DNA from: Akkermansiaceae bacterium
Lineage (GTDB): Bacteria; Verrucomicrobiota; Verrucomicrobiia; Verrucomicrobiales; Akkermansiaceae
NCBI GenBank assembly: GCA_018402445.1
Contig: JAGYIT010000005.1
Span: 1-64,000, forward strand
Reading direction: 5' to 3'
DNA length: 64,000 bases
Shown here: positions 29,501 through 40,799 of the stretch, one piece after another
Position numbering within the stretch: the first letter of the stretch is position 1
Layout of the letters: the number at the start of each line of letters is the position of its first letter
Notes under the pieces: generated by a model
The model's database searches: none
The model's input: the letters and a program-made list of their open reading frames with translations, nothing else
What the model was told of the DNA's origin: nothing
Translations under genes and position numbers: made by a program

Positions 29501-29535
29501 TTCCCATCCCGCCTCCCCGTGCTTCGTTTGTCCGC

Positions 29536-30204
29536 GTGATCGCAAGAACCTTCCATGACCGGGTTATCGCCCCTTCCCTGCTCGCCGCTGATTTTTCGAA
29601 AGTAGCTGAGGAAACCACCCGCGCCATTGAGGCCGGGGCGGATTGGCTTCACCTCGATGTAATGGACGGCCATTTCGTGGACAACATCTCCTTCGGCCCG
29701 GCCATCATCCAAGCCATCCACGAGTCCAATGACATTTTCCTCGATGTTCACCTGATGATCTCCCGCCCCGATCACTACCTGCCGCGCTTCATCGCGGCGG
29801 GGGCGGACTGCGTCACCGTCCACGTCGAGGCGGAGCATGATGTCTTGGAAACGCTCGAGCGCATCCGCGAGGCGGGCTGTCTCGCCGGACTCGCACTGAA
29901 CCCCGCCACCCCTTTCGAGGAGGTCATCCCTTTCTTGGGAAAGATCGACCTATTGCTCTGCATGACCGTCGTGCCAGGCTTCGGCGGGCAGTCTTTCATG
30001 GATTCCGTGATGCCGAAAGTCGCCGCTGCCGCCGCCTACCGGAAAGAAAAAGGCCTTGCCTACCACATCGAGGTCGATGGCGGGATCGGTGCCACCACCG
30101 CCACGCTATCCTACGCCGCTGGAGCGAATGTCATGGTCGCCGGCTCCACCACCTTCGGCGCGAAAGACATGGCCGCCGCCATCACTGCCATCCGCGAGGC
30201 CTGA
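29536..30204 (+). CDS. rpe: Ribulose-phosphate 3-epimerase
   Basis: Interconverts ribulose 5-phosphate and xylulose 5-phosphate. The frame is open from 29299, but the first 79 codons are antisense to an IS91 relic; homology starts at GTG 29536 with VIAPSLLAADFSKVAEE. Motifs: DWLHLDVMDGHFVDNISFGP, DVHLMISRP, VHVEAEHD, LALNPATP, MTVVPGFGGQSF and EVDGGIGATTA. 222 residues, normal length. Active-site aspartates (LDVMDG and EVDGG) and histidines are present. Confidence 0.94.
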   Translation: MIARTFHDRVIAPSLLAADFSKVAEETTRAIEAGADWLHLDVMDGHFVDNISFGPAIIQAIHESNDIFLDVHLMISRPDHYLPRFIAAGADCVTVHVEAEHDVLETLERIREAGCLAGLALNPATPFEEVIPFLGKIDLLLCMTVVPGFGGQSFMDSVMPKVAAAAAYRKEKGLAYHIEVDGGIGATTATLSYAAGANVMVAGSTTFGAKDMAAAITAIREA

Positions 30205-30223
30205 CCGATCCCACCCCACCGTT

Positions 30224-31102
30224 TTGAAAACCATCCTCATCAGTTCCGCCATCTCGCTCCTTATCGGCTTCACCTTCGGCTGGCTTATCAATTCCGCGTC
30301 CAGCGAACTCGACAGCATCGTCACGGTGTCCGCCCCCGACCGGCCCTCCCCGCGCCCGTCCGCTCCAGAAAACGCCCCGCCGGAGCGAAACCGCCCGGAG
30401 CTTCCCATGTCCGACACCGGCCCGACGAAAGGCACGCCCAACGGCACCGCCGACGTCCCCGGATCCGCCAAGCGCGCCGACCGCGCGAAATGGATGCGCC
30501 TTATCGAGGTGCTCGGACTCGATGAAGACCAGGCGAAAGCCCTCGAAGCCGCCATGAGCGAATCGCGCCCGAAAGTGGACGACGGCACCCCACCCGAAAT
30601 CGCCTACGCGGAGGCCGGCGCGAAACTGGAGAGATCCATCCTCGCCCTGCTAGAACCCGAGCAGCGCACCGCCTTTCTGGATCTGCAGCGCCGCGCGATG
30701 GAAAACCGCATCGAGGTCAGCGCCCAGCAAACCTACGCGCAGGAACTCGGCGAGCTCGACCTCTCCTCGGATCAGCGCAAGCAAGCGCTCGATCTGCTGC
30801 GCGGACGCGCCGAGGAGATCGCCTCGGACATCCCCGCCAGCACCCGGCTGCTCCTCACCGGTTCCATCCTGCCCATCGGCGACGAGAGGTTCACCGAGGA
30901 CGCCATCCGCCTTCTCCGGCAGCTTTCCCCGCAGGAAACCGGCGACGTCACCCTCGACAAGCTTGCCGGCAAACGTCGCGCCGAGGCCGAGGAAAAAGCC
31001 GCCCTTTTGGGAGATGTTCTCACCCCCGCACAGCTTGAACTCTACCGCTCCGGCCTCTCCCAGACCCCGGATATCCTAGACAGGATCCGCGCCGGCGAGT
31101 GA
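30224..31102 (+). CDS. Membrane-anchored protein of unknown function
   Basis: The likely start is TTG 30224, 19 bases after rpe; it puts a hydrophobic anchor (ILISSAISLLIGFTFGWLIN) at the N-terminus. A Pro/Ser-rich linker (residues ~35-80) leads to a charged helical region, with two segments of LTPEQ-like character: WMRLIEVLGLDEDQAKALE and LGDVLTPAQLELYRSGL. Such LTPxQ motifs occur in Spy/CpxP-like periplasmic proteins and in uncharacterised verrucomicrobial proteins. I cannot name a function. Codon use is like the neighbours. Confidence 0.75.
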   Translation: MKTILISSAISLLIGFTFGWLINSASSELDSIVTVSAPDRPSPRPSAPENAPPERNRPELPMSDTGPTKGTPNGTADVPGSAKRADRAKWMRLIEVLGLDEDQAKALEAAMSESRPKVDDGTPPEIAYAEAGAKLERSILALLEPEQRTAFLDLQRRAMENRIEVSAQQTYAQELGELDLSSDQRKQALDLLRGRAEEIASDIPASTRLLLTGSILPIGDERFTEDAIRLLRQLSPQETGDVTLDKLAGKRRAEAEEKAALLGDVLTPAQLELYRSGLSQTPDILDRIRAGE

Positions 31103-31150
31103 TCTCCGTTTCCCTATTGAATCCCCGCCTATTTTCCCTAACGTCGCGGC

Positions 31151-31705
31151 ATGTCTAAAAAATCCGGAGCCGAGCGCGTGGTGGTTAGGGTTTTCACCTA
31201 TGGCATCCAGCCCAAGGTTTGGCGCGTGTTTTCCATCCCCTCCGCCGTCACCTTCCTCCAGCTCAGCGATGCCATCCAGGCCGCCATGGGTTGGGAAAAC
31301 AAGCACCCGCACGAGTTCCGCCACGGTAAGGGCAAACGCCTCATCGACGTCATCGGCCCGGTCGGCCTCCAGGATCAGACGCTCGGCGATTTCCAGGACG
31401 AGGCCGTGCTTACCGTCGCCGACTACATCGGCCGCAAGCGCCTGCCGATGCGCATTCTTTACCGCTACGATTTCGCCGACGAGTGGATTCATGAGGTCGT
31501 CTTCGAGAAACGCGCGGAAGGCGAGGGCGAGCCACAGATGATCGACGGTGGGCGGGCGTGCCCGCCCGAAGATTTCGGCGGAGCCTTCCAGTTCATGCAG
31601 GCGCTAGCCGGTGAGATCGAGTGGGACAATCCCGGCTACGACCCCGACACCTTCGATATCGCCGCCGTTGACTTCGCGAAAAAGGCGACCCGCAACCGCA
31701 AGTGA
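31151..31705 (+). CDS. Plasmid pRiA4b ORF-3-like protein
   Basis: 184 residues matching the PRiA4_ORF3 family: TYGIQPKVWRVFSIPSAVTF, LQLSDAIQAAMGWENKHPHE, LPMRILYRYDFADEWIHEV, the conserved GGRACPPEDFGG, and the C-terminal DNPGYDPDTFDIAAVDFAKK. The family is widespread on plasmids and chromosomes; a biochemical role is not established. It stands alone between an unknown gene and rbfA (opposite strand). Confidence 0.9.
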   Translation: MSKKSGAERVVVRVFTYGIQPKVWRVFSIPSAVTFLQLSDAIQAAMGWENKHPHEFRHGKGKRLIDVIGPVGLQDQTLGDFQDEAVLTVADYIGRKRLPMRILYRYDFADEWIHEVVFEKRAEGEGEPQMIDGGRACPPEDFGGAFQFMQALAGEIEWDNPGYDPDTFDIAAVDFAKKATRNRK

Positions 31706-31777
31706 GCGCCCCTTCCCCGCGCTCCATCGCTGACACCGTCCGCGTTTCCGTGCTGGAACCGGAGAATACATGGAGGC

Positions 31778-32143
31778 TCAGTCCCCCTGTTCCTCCTCAG
31801 GAGGAGCCTTGGGAAGCTTATCCACCTCCTCAAGGAGATTCACAATCTCAACCCCGCGGACGGCCGAGGCATCATGCTTGAAACGGAGCACCGGAGTCGA
31901 TTTCAGAACAACGCGCTTCATTACTTCCTTCTGGATCGCCCCGTGCGCCCTGTTGAGCTTGTCGATGATCGGATCGGCCGAACCGCCGATCACGCCAATC
32001 CAGACCCTGCCTTCCTTCAGATCCTGCGTCACCTCGACAGCGCTCACCGTGACGAGCTTACCTTCCCATTCGTAATCGTGCTGGATCACCGTGGAGATTT
32101 CACGGCGAAGCAATTCGTTGACTCGGTCAATGCGGCGGGACAT
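31778..32143 (-). CDS. rbfA: Ribosome-binding factor A
   Basis: Binds the 30S subunit during 16S 5'-end maturation. 121 residues from ATG 32143: SRRIDRVNELLRREISTVIQ, VTVSAVEVTQDLKEGRVWIG, and VMKRVVLKSTPVLRFKHDAS are the family's KH-like strands. The glutamate-rich tail (EEVDKLPKAPPEEEQ) is usual. It is the last gene of nusA-infB-rbfA, separated from infB by 103 bases that hold an AT-rich repeat. Confidence 0.93.
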   Translation of the reverse strand: MSRRIDRVNELLRREISTVIQHDYEWEGKLVTVSAVEVTQDLKEGRVWIGVIGGSADPIIDKLNRAHGAIQKEVMKRVVLKSTPVLRFKHDASAVRGVEIVNLLEEVDKLPKAPPEEEQGD

Positions 32144-32150
32144 TGTAATG

Positions 32151-32185
32151 AAATTTCAAATTCTAAGTTTTAAATCCTAAACGAA
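32151..32185. repeat. AT-rich dispersed spacer between infB and rbfA
   Basis: AAATTTCAAATTCTAAGTTT TAAATCC (broken here for readability) is a member of the AT-rich spacer family, lying just upstream of the rbfA start on the minus strand. Confidence 0.5.
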
Positions 32186-32246
32186 AAGGGTGGATTTCTT
32201 CGTTTTGGATTTTGTGCTTCGAGCTTAATACTTCGGGGCGAAGCGA

Positions 32247-34376
32247 TCACAGGGTTTGCGCGACCTTGTCGAGCTTGTAGCACTCGATGATGTCGCCTTC
32301 CTGGTATTCGTTGAATTCCCCGAGGCGGATGCCGCATTCGAAGTTGGTGCGGACTTCCTCGACCTCCTCGTGGAAGCGGCGGAGTGTGGACATCTTGCCG
32401 TCGAACACCGGGATGCCGCCGCGGATGACGCGGGCGTGCGCCTTGCGGTGCACCTTTCCGTCGGTGATGAAACAGCCGGCGGCCTTGCCCTTGTTGACCT
32501 TGAAAACCTGGCGGCACTCGGCGTGGCCGATGACGGTCTCGCGGGTCAGCGGTTCGAGGAGGCCGAGCATGGCCTCGCGCACCTGGTCAATGAGTTCATA
32601 GACGATGGAGTAAAGCTTGATCTCGACGCCCGCCGCCTTGGCGGCTTTCACGGCCTTTGCCTCCACTTTCACGTTGAAGCCCATGATGATCGCGTCCGAC
32701 GAGTCGGCGTAGGCGATGTCGGATTCCGTGACCGGTCCGGCCGCAGCGGTGATGAACTGGCAGTCCACCTTCGCAGACTCGATGGCGAGGATGGCCTTCC
32801 TGATCGCTTCGACGGAGCCCTGCACGTCGCACTTGAGGATGATCTTGAGCTGGTTCTTGCCGCCGCCGTCGTTGACCATGGAGAACAGGTCTTCCATGCG
32901 GTTGCGGTGCTGCGGCTTGAGGCGCTTGAGGCGGAGTTCCTCCTGGCGCTCGGTGGCGAGTGCTTTCGCCTCGCGCTCGGTCTTCATCTCGGTGAGGTGG
33001 TCTCCGACGTTGGGGAGTTCCTCGAAACCAATCACTTCCACAGGCATTCCCGGGAGCGCGGATTTCACATGCTCTCCAAGGTCGTTGATCAGCGAGCGGA
33101 CTTTTCCAGCGAAGGGGCCGCAGATGAAAGGGGTGCCGATTTTCAGGGTGCCGGACTCGACGATGACCGTGGCGGTGGTGCCGCGGCCCGGAACAACGCG
33201 CGCCTCGATGACACCCGCGCGGGCGGTCGATTTCGGGTTGGCGCGGAGTTCTAGGACTTCCGCCTGCAGGACGATGAGTTCGAGGAGGTCATCCATGCCC
33301 TCGCCCTTGAGCGCGGAAATGGTGGCGAACTCGGTGTCGCCGCCGTAATCCGTGGTCTGCAGCCCGGCTTCCGCGAGTTGGCTCTTGACCCTCTCGATGT
33401 TCGCGGAAGGGAGATCGCACTTGTTGATCGCGACGATGATCGTTTTCCCCGCCTTCTGGGCGTGCTTGATGGCCTCCGTCGTCTGCGGCATGATACCGTC
33501 GTTGGCGGCGACCACGATAATCGCGATGTCGGTGATGTTTGCGCCCCGCTCCCGCATATCCGAGAAAATGGCGTGGCCCGGGGTATCAAGGAACGTGATA
33601 AGCTGGCCGTTGTGATTGACCTGATAGGCTCCGATGTGCTGGGTGATCCCGCCGGCCTCGCCGCTGACCACCTTGCTCTTGCGGTAATAGTCGAGGATCG
33701 AGGTTTTGCCGTGATCCACGTGCCCCATGATTGTGACGATGGGCGGGCGCACCTTGAGCAGATCCTCCGGTTCGGATTTCGGAGCCTCCGGCTCAACGAT
33801 GACCTCCTCGACCTTGTGGAAACCCTTTTCCTTGTCGCGTTTCTCGCGCTCGAAAATGAAACCGTGGATCTCGCAAACCTTGGCCGCGATGTCAGGTTCA
33901 AGCGGCTGGTTGGGTGCTGGGAAAACGCCGAGCTTGATGAGATCGGCCATCACATTGAACGGCTTCAGGCCGAGGCGGGCGGCGAGATCCGGAACGAGGA
34001 TGGGCGGCTTGATGACAATCAGCTTGGGATCATCGGATTCGTTTTGCTCCTCCGCATGGAGTTCCGGCGTGGGAGCTGCCACCCGGGCGATGTCAGTACC
34101 TTTCACGAAGGACGGATCCTGATCCTCTTTTTCGAGGATCTTGGAGATTCCTCCGATGACCTTCTTGGGATCACCCGCCTTTTTGCGCGCCTTCGGTTTG
34201 CCCTCGTCCGAGAAAAGGTCGAGCGCGTCTGCCTTGGCCTTGTCGAGCTTGCTGGGCGCGACGGCGATCTCCGCCACGATTTTCTGGCGCTGCCTCCGTG
34301 ACGGCTTCTTCGAGTCGTCGAGCAGATCGAGAACTTTATTGGGTTCTTCCGAGGGATTATCGCTTTTCTTAGGCAT
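32247..34376 (-). CDS. infB: Translation initiation factor IF-2
   Basis: GTPase that places initiator tRNA on the 30S subunit. 709 residues: a short charged N-terminal region (to ~110), an IF2_N-like segment ([20 protein letters not shown]), then the G domain with [65 protein letters not shown] and [10 protein letters not shown], followed by domains II-IV ([45 protein letters not shown]). The N-terminal region is short compared with E. coli, as in many bacteria outside Proteobacteria. It starts 56 bases after nusA. Confidence 0.97.
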   Translation of the reverse strand: MPKKSDNPSEEPNKVLDLLDDSKKPSRRQRQKIVAEIAVAPSKLDKAKADALDLFSDEGKPKARKKAGDPKKVIGGISKILEKEDQDPSFVKGTDIARVAAPTPELHAEEQNESDDPKLIVIKPPILVPDLAARLGLKPFNVMADLIKLGVFPAPNQPLEPDIAAKVCEIHGFIFEREKRDKEKGFHKVEEVIVEPEAPKSEPEDLLKVRPPIVTIMGHVDHGKTSILDYYRKSKVVSGEAGGITQHIGAYQVNHNGQLITFLDTPGHAIFSDMRERGANITDIAIIVVAANDGIMPQTTEAIKHAQKAGKTIIVAINKCDLPSANIERVKSQLAEAGLQTTDYGGDTEFATISALKGEGMDDLLELIVLQAEVLELRANPKSTARAGVIEARVVPGRGTTATVIVESGTLKIGTPFICGPFAGKVRSLINDLGEHVKSALPGMPVEVIGFEELPNVGDHLTEMKTEREAKALATERQEELRLKRLKPQHRNRMEDLFSMVNDGGGKNQLKIILKCDVQGSVEAIRKAILAIESAKVDCQFITAAAGPVTESDIAYADSSDAIIMGFNVKVEAKAVKAAKAAGVEIKLYSIVYELIDQVREAMLGLLEPLTRETVIGHAECRQVFKVNKGKAAGCFITDGKVHRKAHARVIRGGIPVFDGKMSTLRRFHEEVEEVRTNFECGIRLGEFNEYQEGDIIECYKLDKVAQTL

Positions 34377-34432
34377 CCGGCTTTCTGAGGTGTTTGTGGC
34401 GGGCGGTGTGATGAGTGTGGTTGGCTGAATGT

Positions 34433-35710
34433 TTATGCGGGTGTCGTGTCACCGGCAACGATGGCGTTAGCGCGGGCGAGGATGGCTTCCGCCTCCTCTT
34501 CGGTAATCTCAAGGGCGCCCGTCAGGAAATCGGCGGGCATGTCGATGATCATATCGGCGCTGACCCCGCCGATGAGAGTGAGTTTCTCCGCCAGCTCGTC
34601 GGTGATGCCGAGCTGCTCGCCAAGCGAGTGGGCGACGCCGCCGATCTTGTCACGGAACTGTTCCTCCTTGGTTTCGTCGCGGCGCACCTGCACGTCCCAG
34701 CCCATCAGGCGGGAGGAGAGACGGGCATTCTGCCCCTTGCGGCCGATAGCCTTACTAAGATCCTCCTCGCTGACCGTGACGTTGACGGTCTTGTCCTCCT
34801 TGTTGACGGAAATGGTGATCAGCTCGGCGGGCTTCAGGGCCTCGCGGACAAGCTCCGCCGGATCCTCGCTCCAACGGATAATATCGACCTTCTCGTTGTT
34901 GAGTTCGCGGACGATATTTTTCACCCGCGCCCCGCGCATGCCGACGCAAGCGCCCACGGGATCGACCTTCGGGTCATTGCTCCATACGGCCACTTTCGTG
35001 CGGAAGCCGGATTCCCGGGCGATCGCTCGGATCTCGACGGTGTGGTCGGAGATCTCGTTGACCTCGGCTTCGAAAAGGCGGCGGACGAAATTCGGGTGGC
35101 TGCGCGAAAGGATAATCTCCGGTCCGCGGCCTTCGTTCTCGACAGCGAGCACATAGCAGCGGATGCGGTCGCCGATGTTGTAGTCCTCGCCCTGTACGCG
35201 TTCCTTGTTGGGCATGATGCCCTCGAACTTCCCGAGGTCGATCATCACATCGTTGCGCTCGAATCGGCGGACCGTCCCGGAAACAACATCCCCCGCCCTA
35301 TCCTTGAACTCCTCGTAGATCATCTCCTTCTCCGCTTGGCGGAGGCGCTGCATCATCGTCTGCTTCGCGGTCTGCACGGCGATGCGCCCGAAATCCTTTG
35401 GGGTGACGTTGAACTCCAGCTTGCCATCCAGCTCGATGGCCGGATCCTTTTTCTTGGCGAGGCTCAGGGGAACCTCGTTAAACTTGTCTTGGTGGTCGTC
35501 GTCCGGCACCACCGTCAGCGATGCGAAGATTTTCGTCGTGCCCTTTTTCGTATCCACCTCGGCACGCAGGATCTCGATGGCGTCGGCGCCGGGCACCATT
35601 TTACGGTAGGCGGAGACAAAAGAAAACTCGAGGGCGGCGATGATCTTGTCGCGATCGATGCCTTTCTCTTTTTCGTAGTATTCGATGAGTGCGACGATGT
35701 CGTTGGTCAT
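34433..35710 (-). CDS. nusA: Transcription termination/antitermination factor NusA
   Basis: Binds RNA polymerase and modulates pausing and termination. ATG 35710 begins MTNDIVALIEYYEKEKGIDR, the family N-terminus; the frame upstream lacks homology. Domains: NusA_N (1-~125, ALEFSFVSAYRKMVPGAD), S1 (GDVVSGTVRRFERNDVMIDL, GIMPNKERV), two KH domains (PVGACVGMRGARVKNIVREL, VSEEDLSKAIGRKGQNARLS) and a C-terminal helical region rich in acidic residues. 425 residues. rimP, which often precedes nusA, is not upstream here. Confidence 0.96.
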   Translation of the reverse strand: MTNDIVALIEYYEKEKGIDRDKIIAALEFSFVSAYRKMVPGADAIEILRAEVDTKKGTTKIFASLTVVPDDDHQDKFNEVPLSLAKKKDPAIELDGKLEFNVTPKDFGRIAVQTAKQTMMQRLRQAEKEMIYEEFKDRAGDVVSGTVRRFERNDVMIDLGKFEGIMPNKERVQGEDYNIGDRIRCYVLAVENEGRGPEIILSRSHPNFVRRLFEAEVNEISDHTVEIRAIARESGFRTKVAVWSNDPKVDPVGACVGMRGARVKNIVRELNNEKVDIIRWSEDPAELVREALKPAELITISVNKEDKTVNVTVSEEDLSKAIGRKGQNARLSSRLMGWDVQVRRDETKEEQFRDKIGGVAHSLGEQLGITDELAEKLTLIGGVSADMIIDMPADFLTGALEITEEEAEAILARANAIVAGDTTPA

Positions 35711-35785
35711 GGTGCGGGCGTGTTCGGGGCGATCGCTCCAGATGTTTCCGGCGGACTCTTTTCGAGTCTTCCATAGACGCAAAAG

Positions 35786-35808
35786 AGTGGGTTTTTGACC
35801 CACTCTCC
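35786..35808 (-). terminator. Hairpin in the nusA leader, attenuator-like
   Basis: On the minus strand AGAGTGGG-TCAAAAA-CCCACTCT forms a perfect 8-bp stem with a seven-base loop and is followed by TTTTG. It lies 75 bases upstream of the nusA start, between nusA and the divergent tlyA-like gene. It could be a leader terminator through which NusA regulates its own operon; the U-run is short, so termination strength is uncertain. Confidence 0.5.
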
Positions 35809-35992
35809 GTTTCACAGAGCTTGTTCGTTGGTGAATCTTTATAGCCCGGGCAACAGCCTTGCAAGCCGAAAGTGGCGGCACGCAACGCCCAAGGGGGGGC
35901 GTCGGCGCAGTTAGCGCCCGAATGGGAAGGATTCCGGAAAAGCCCCTCGCCGTCGGCGGGTCGATTGTTTGTGGTTGGAGTCGGGCGGGCGC

Positions 35993-36739
35993 GTGATTAA
36001 GGATTTCCCTGTGAGGAAAGACCGGCTCGATGCCCTATTATTCAACCGCGGAATGTGCGATTCCCGGGAGCAGGCGAAGCGGCTGGTGCTGGCGGGGGAA
36101 GTGAAGGTGGACGGGCATGTTGTGGACAAGCCGGCCGTACGCTTCGGCGAAGAGGCGGTCGTGGAAATCAAGGAAAAGCCGCGGTTTGTCGGGCGCGGAG
36201 GGCTGAAGCTGGAGGGCGCGCTGGAGCATTTCGGAATCGATGTCACAGGCTGGGTCTGCCTGGATGTGGGAGCATCCACGGGCGGATTCACCGACTGCCT
36301 GCTGCAGCGCGGGGCGGTGAAAGTGCATGCGGTCGACGTCGGCACGAACCAGCTCGTGTGGAAACTTCGCAGCGACCCGCGGGTGGTTTCGCGGGAAAAA
36401 TTCAACGCCAGGCACATGGAGGTGGCGGATCTCGGCGAGAAAGTGCGGCTGGCGGTGATGGATCTGTCGTTCATTTCCCTGACCAAGGTGCTGCCCGCCG
36501 TGTTCGGTGTCTTGGAGGAGGGCGGCGAGGTTGTTTGCCTAATCAAGCCCCAGTTCGAGCTGGAGCGGGAGGATGTGGGGAAAGGCGGAATCGTCCGCGA
36601 AGAGGAGCTGAGGGAGCGGGCGGTGGAGAAAATCCGGCAATTCGTGACGGAGGATTATGCGCGGGAATGGAAGGGCGTAATACCCGCCAGCATCTCCGGC
36701 ACGGATGGGAACCAGGAATTTCTCGCATGGATCGGGTGA
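35993..36739 (+). CDS. tlyA: TlyA-family rRNA methyltransferase
   Basis: S4-type RNA-binding domain followed by an FtsJ-like methyltransferase. RLDALLFNRGMCDSREQAKR then LVLAGEVKVDGHVVDKPAVR is the S4 domain; the rest shows GRGGLKLEGALEHFGID, the SAM loop CLDVGASTGGFTDCLLQRGA, AVDVGTNQLVWKLR, MDLSFISLTKVLPAV and LIKPQFELEREDVGKGGIVR. Mycobacterial TlyA makes 2'-O-methylcytidine in both rRNAs and affects capreomycin susceptibility. GTG 35993 is a reasonable start; GTG 36011 or TTG 35969 are alternatives. Confidence 0.92.
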   Translation: MIKDFPVRKDRLDALLFNRGMCDSREQAKRLVLAGEVKVDGHVVDKPAVRFGEEAVVEIKEKPRFVGRGGLKLEGALEHFGIDVTGWVCLDVGASTGGFTDCLLQRGAVKVHAVDVGTNQLVWKLRSDPRVVSREKFNARHMEVADLGEKVRLAVMDLSFISLTKVLPAVFGVLEEGGEVVCLIKPQFELEREDVGKGGIVREEELRERAVEKIRQFVTEDYAREWKGVIPASISGTDGNQEFLAWIG

Positions 36740-36856
36740 AAATTTCGGAAATTTCCGCAAAATATCCGAATAAAATTCACTGGAATGGCTCTAGCAATGG
36801 ATTACGGTGTGTCTGGGTATCCAACCCACCTCAAACCAACCAAACAAAAATAGACC

Positions 36857-37234
36857 ATGAAATTACTACTGACCGCGTTCTGCGCAACCATGATCACCGC
36901 ACCCCTCGCCTTCGCCGACAAGTGCGACAAGAAGAAGTGCGACAAGGAGAAAGAGGAATCCACCCTCATTGTCGAGAAGTGCAAGAAGAAGTGCGACAAG
37001 GAAGAAGCGAAGGAAGAATCCACGCTTCTTGCCGGCAAGTGCAAGGACAAGTGCGACGACAAGAAAGATTGCGACAAAGACGAAGCCACTCTGATTGCCG
37101 ATAAGTGCAAGAAGAAATGCGACAAGGAAGAAGAAGAGTCCACCCTCCTCGCCCATTGCGGAAAATGCAAAAAAGGTGACAAGAAAGAAGAGAAGAAGGA
37201 AGAGGAGAAAGAAGAAGAAGGCACCCTCGCCTAA
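36857..37234 (+). CDS. Secreted Cys/Lys/Asp/Glu repeat protein (CKKKCDK repeats)
   Basis: 125 residues: a signal peptide (MKLLLTAFCATMITAPLAFA) and a mature part of almost only K, E, D and C broken by short hydrophobic words. Four or five repeats have the pattern KCKKKCDKEE..ESTL(L/I): ADKCDKKKCDKEKEESTLI, VEKCKKKCDKEEAKEESTLL, AGKCKDKCDDKKDCDKDEATL, ADKCKKKCDKEEEESTLL, then a CGKCKKG end and a poly-acidic tail EEGTLA. Cys spacing C-x3-C and C-x2-C suggests metal binding or disulfides in the periplasm. It is a single-gene unit with its own strong terminator. I know no characterised homologue. Confidence 0.75.
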   Translation: MKLLLTAFCATMITAPLAFADKCDKKKCDKEKEESTLIVEKCKKKCDKEEAKEESTLLAGKCKDKCDDKKDCDKDEATLIADKCKKKCDKEEEESTLLAHCGKCKKGDKKEEKKEEEKEEEGTLA

Positions 37235-37256
37235 TTCTCCGATTCCATCAAATTTG

Positions 37257-37288
37257 AAAAACCACCGGGCAAACCTCGGTGGTTTTTT
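37257..37288 (+). terminator. Strong intrinsic terminator after the Cys-repeat gene
   Basis: AAAAACCACCG pairs perfectly with CGGTGGTTTTT (11 bp) around a loop of nine bases, followed by the T-run TTTTTT. Placed 22 bases after the stop codon. Confidence 0.93.
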
Positions 37289-37370
37289 GTGGGCTCGTGA
37301 CGGCAACGCGGTAAGGAGTTGCGCGAGCAATTCGTCCTAACGCGAAGCGCATACGAGCATGGACGAAGTC

Positions 37371-37474
37371 AATCTTCGGTCGCCGCCCGATAGCCCCCGA
37401 TAAAAAAGCCACGGCTTTGCGAGCCGTGGCTAATGGAGGAAGAGAAGATCACACGGGGCGACCGAAGATCACCC
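37371..37474. repeat. REP-like inverted pair (ATCTTCGGTCGCC)
   Basis: AATCTTCGGTCGCCG at 37371-37385 and GGCGACCGAAGATC at 37458-37471 face each other and enclose the eno terminator. The same words mark the left edge of the ligA insertion (24266-24342). Confidence 0.65.
37402..37431 (-). terminator. Intrinsic terminator after eno
   Basis: GCCACGGCT and AGCCGTGGC form a perfect 9-bp stem around five bases; on the minus strand it is followed by TTTTTTATC. It lies about 55 bases beyond the eno stop codon. Confidence 0.9.
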
Positions 37475-37484
37475 CCACTACCGG

Positions 37485-40684
<3,200 letters not shown>

Positions 40685-40718
40685 GCGGAAACGCAAGCCT
40701 AGTGGTGACAAATCATTT

Positions 40719-40797
40719 GTGGCGGCGGATTGCATCCGCCATGCCTTTCAAAAGCAATGATTTGTGACTCGGCATGGCGGATGCAATCCGCCGCCAC
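40719..40797. repeat. Perfect 27-bp inverted repeat between greA and pckG
   Basis: GTGGCGGCGGATTGCATCCG followed by CCATGCC (40719-40745) is repeated exactly as its reverse complement at 40771-40797. Each arm is itself palindromic (GGCGGAT-TGC-ATCCGCC). The loop AATGATTTGTGACTC also echoes AATCATTTGT before the left arm. A related GTGGCGGCGGATTCAATCCG copy lies inside a gene at 48773. It could double as a terminator for pckG, but no T-run follows. Confidence 0.85.
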
Positions 40798-40799
40798 GT

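Noticed and set aside
29299..29535. N-terminal extension of rpe by 79 codons
   Set aside because: The segment is antisense to an IS91 relic and has no epimerase homology; the GTG at 29536 fits the family start.
31540..31575. GGGCGGGC-GT-GCCCGCCC palindrome considered as an inserted REP element
   Set aside because: It encodes the conserved GGRACPPEDFGG motif of the PRiA4 ORF-3 family, so it is native coding sequence.
35711..35881. N-terminal extension of nusA (start at 35881)
   Set aside because: The extra residues have no similarity to NusA and contain the leader hairpin; ATG 35710 matches the family N-terminus.
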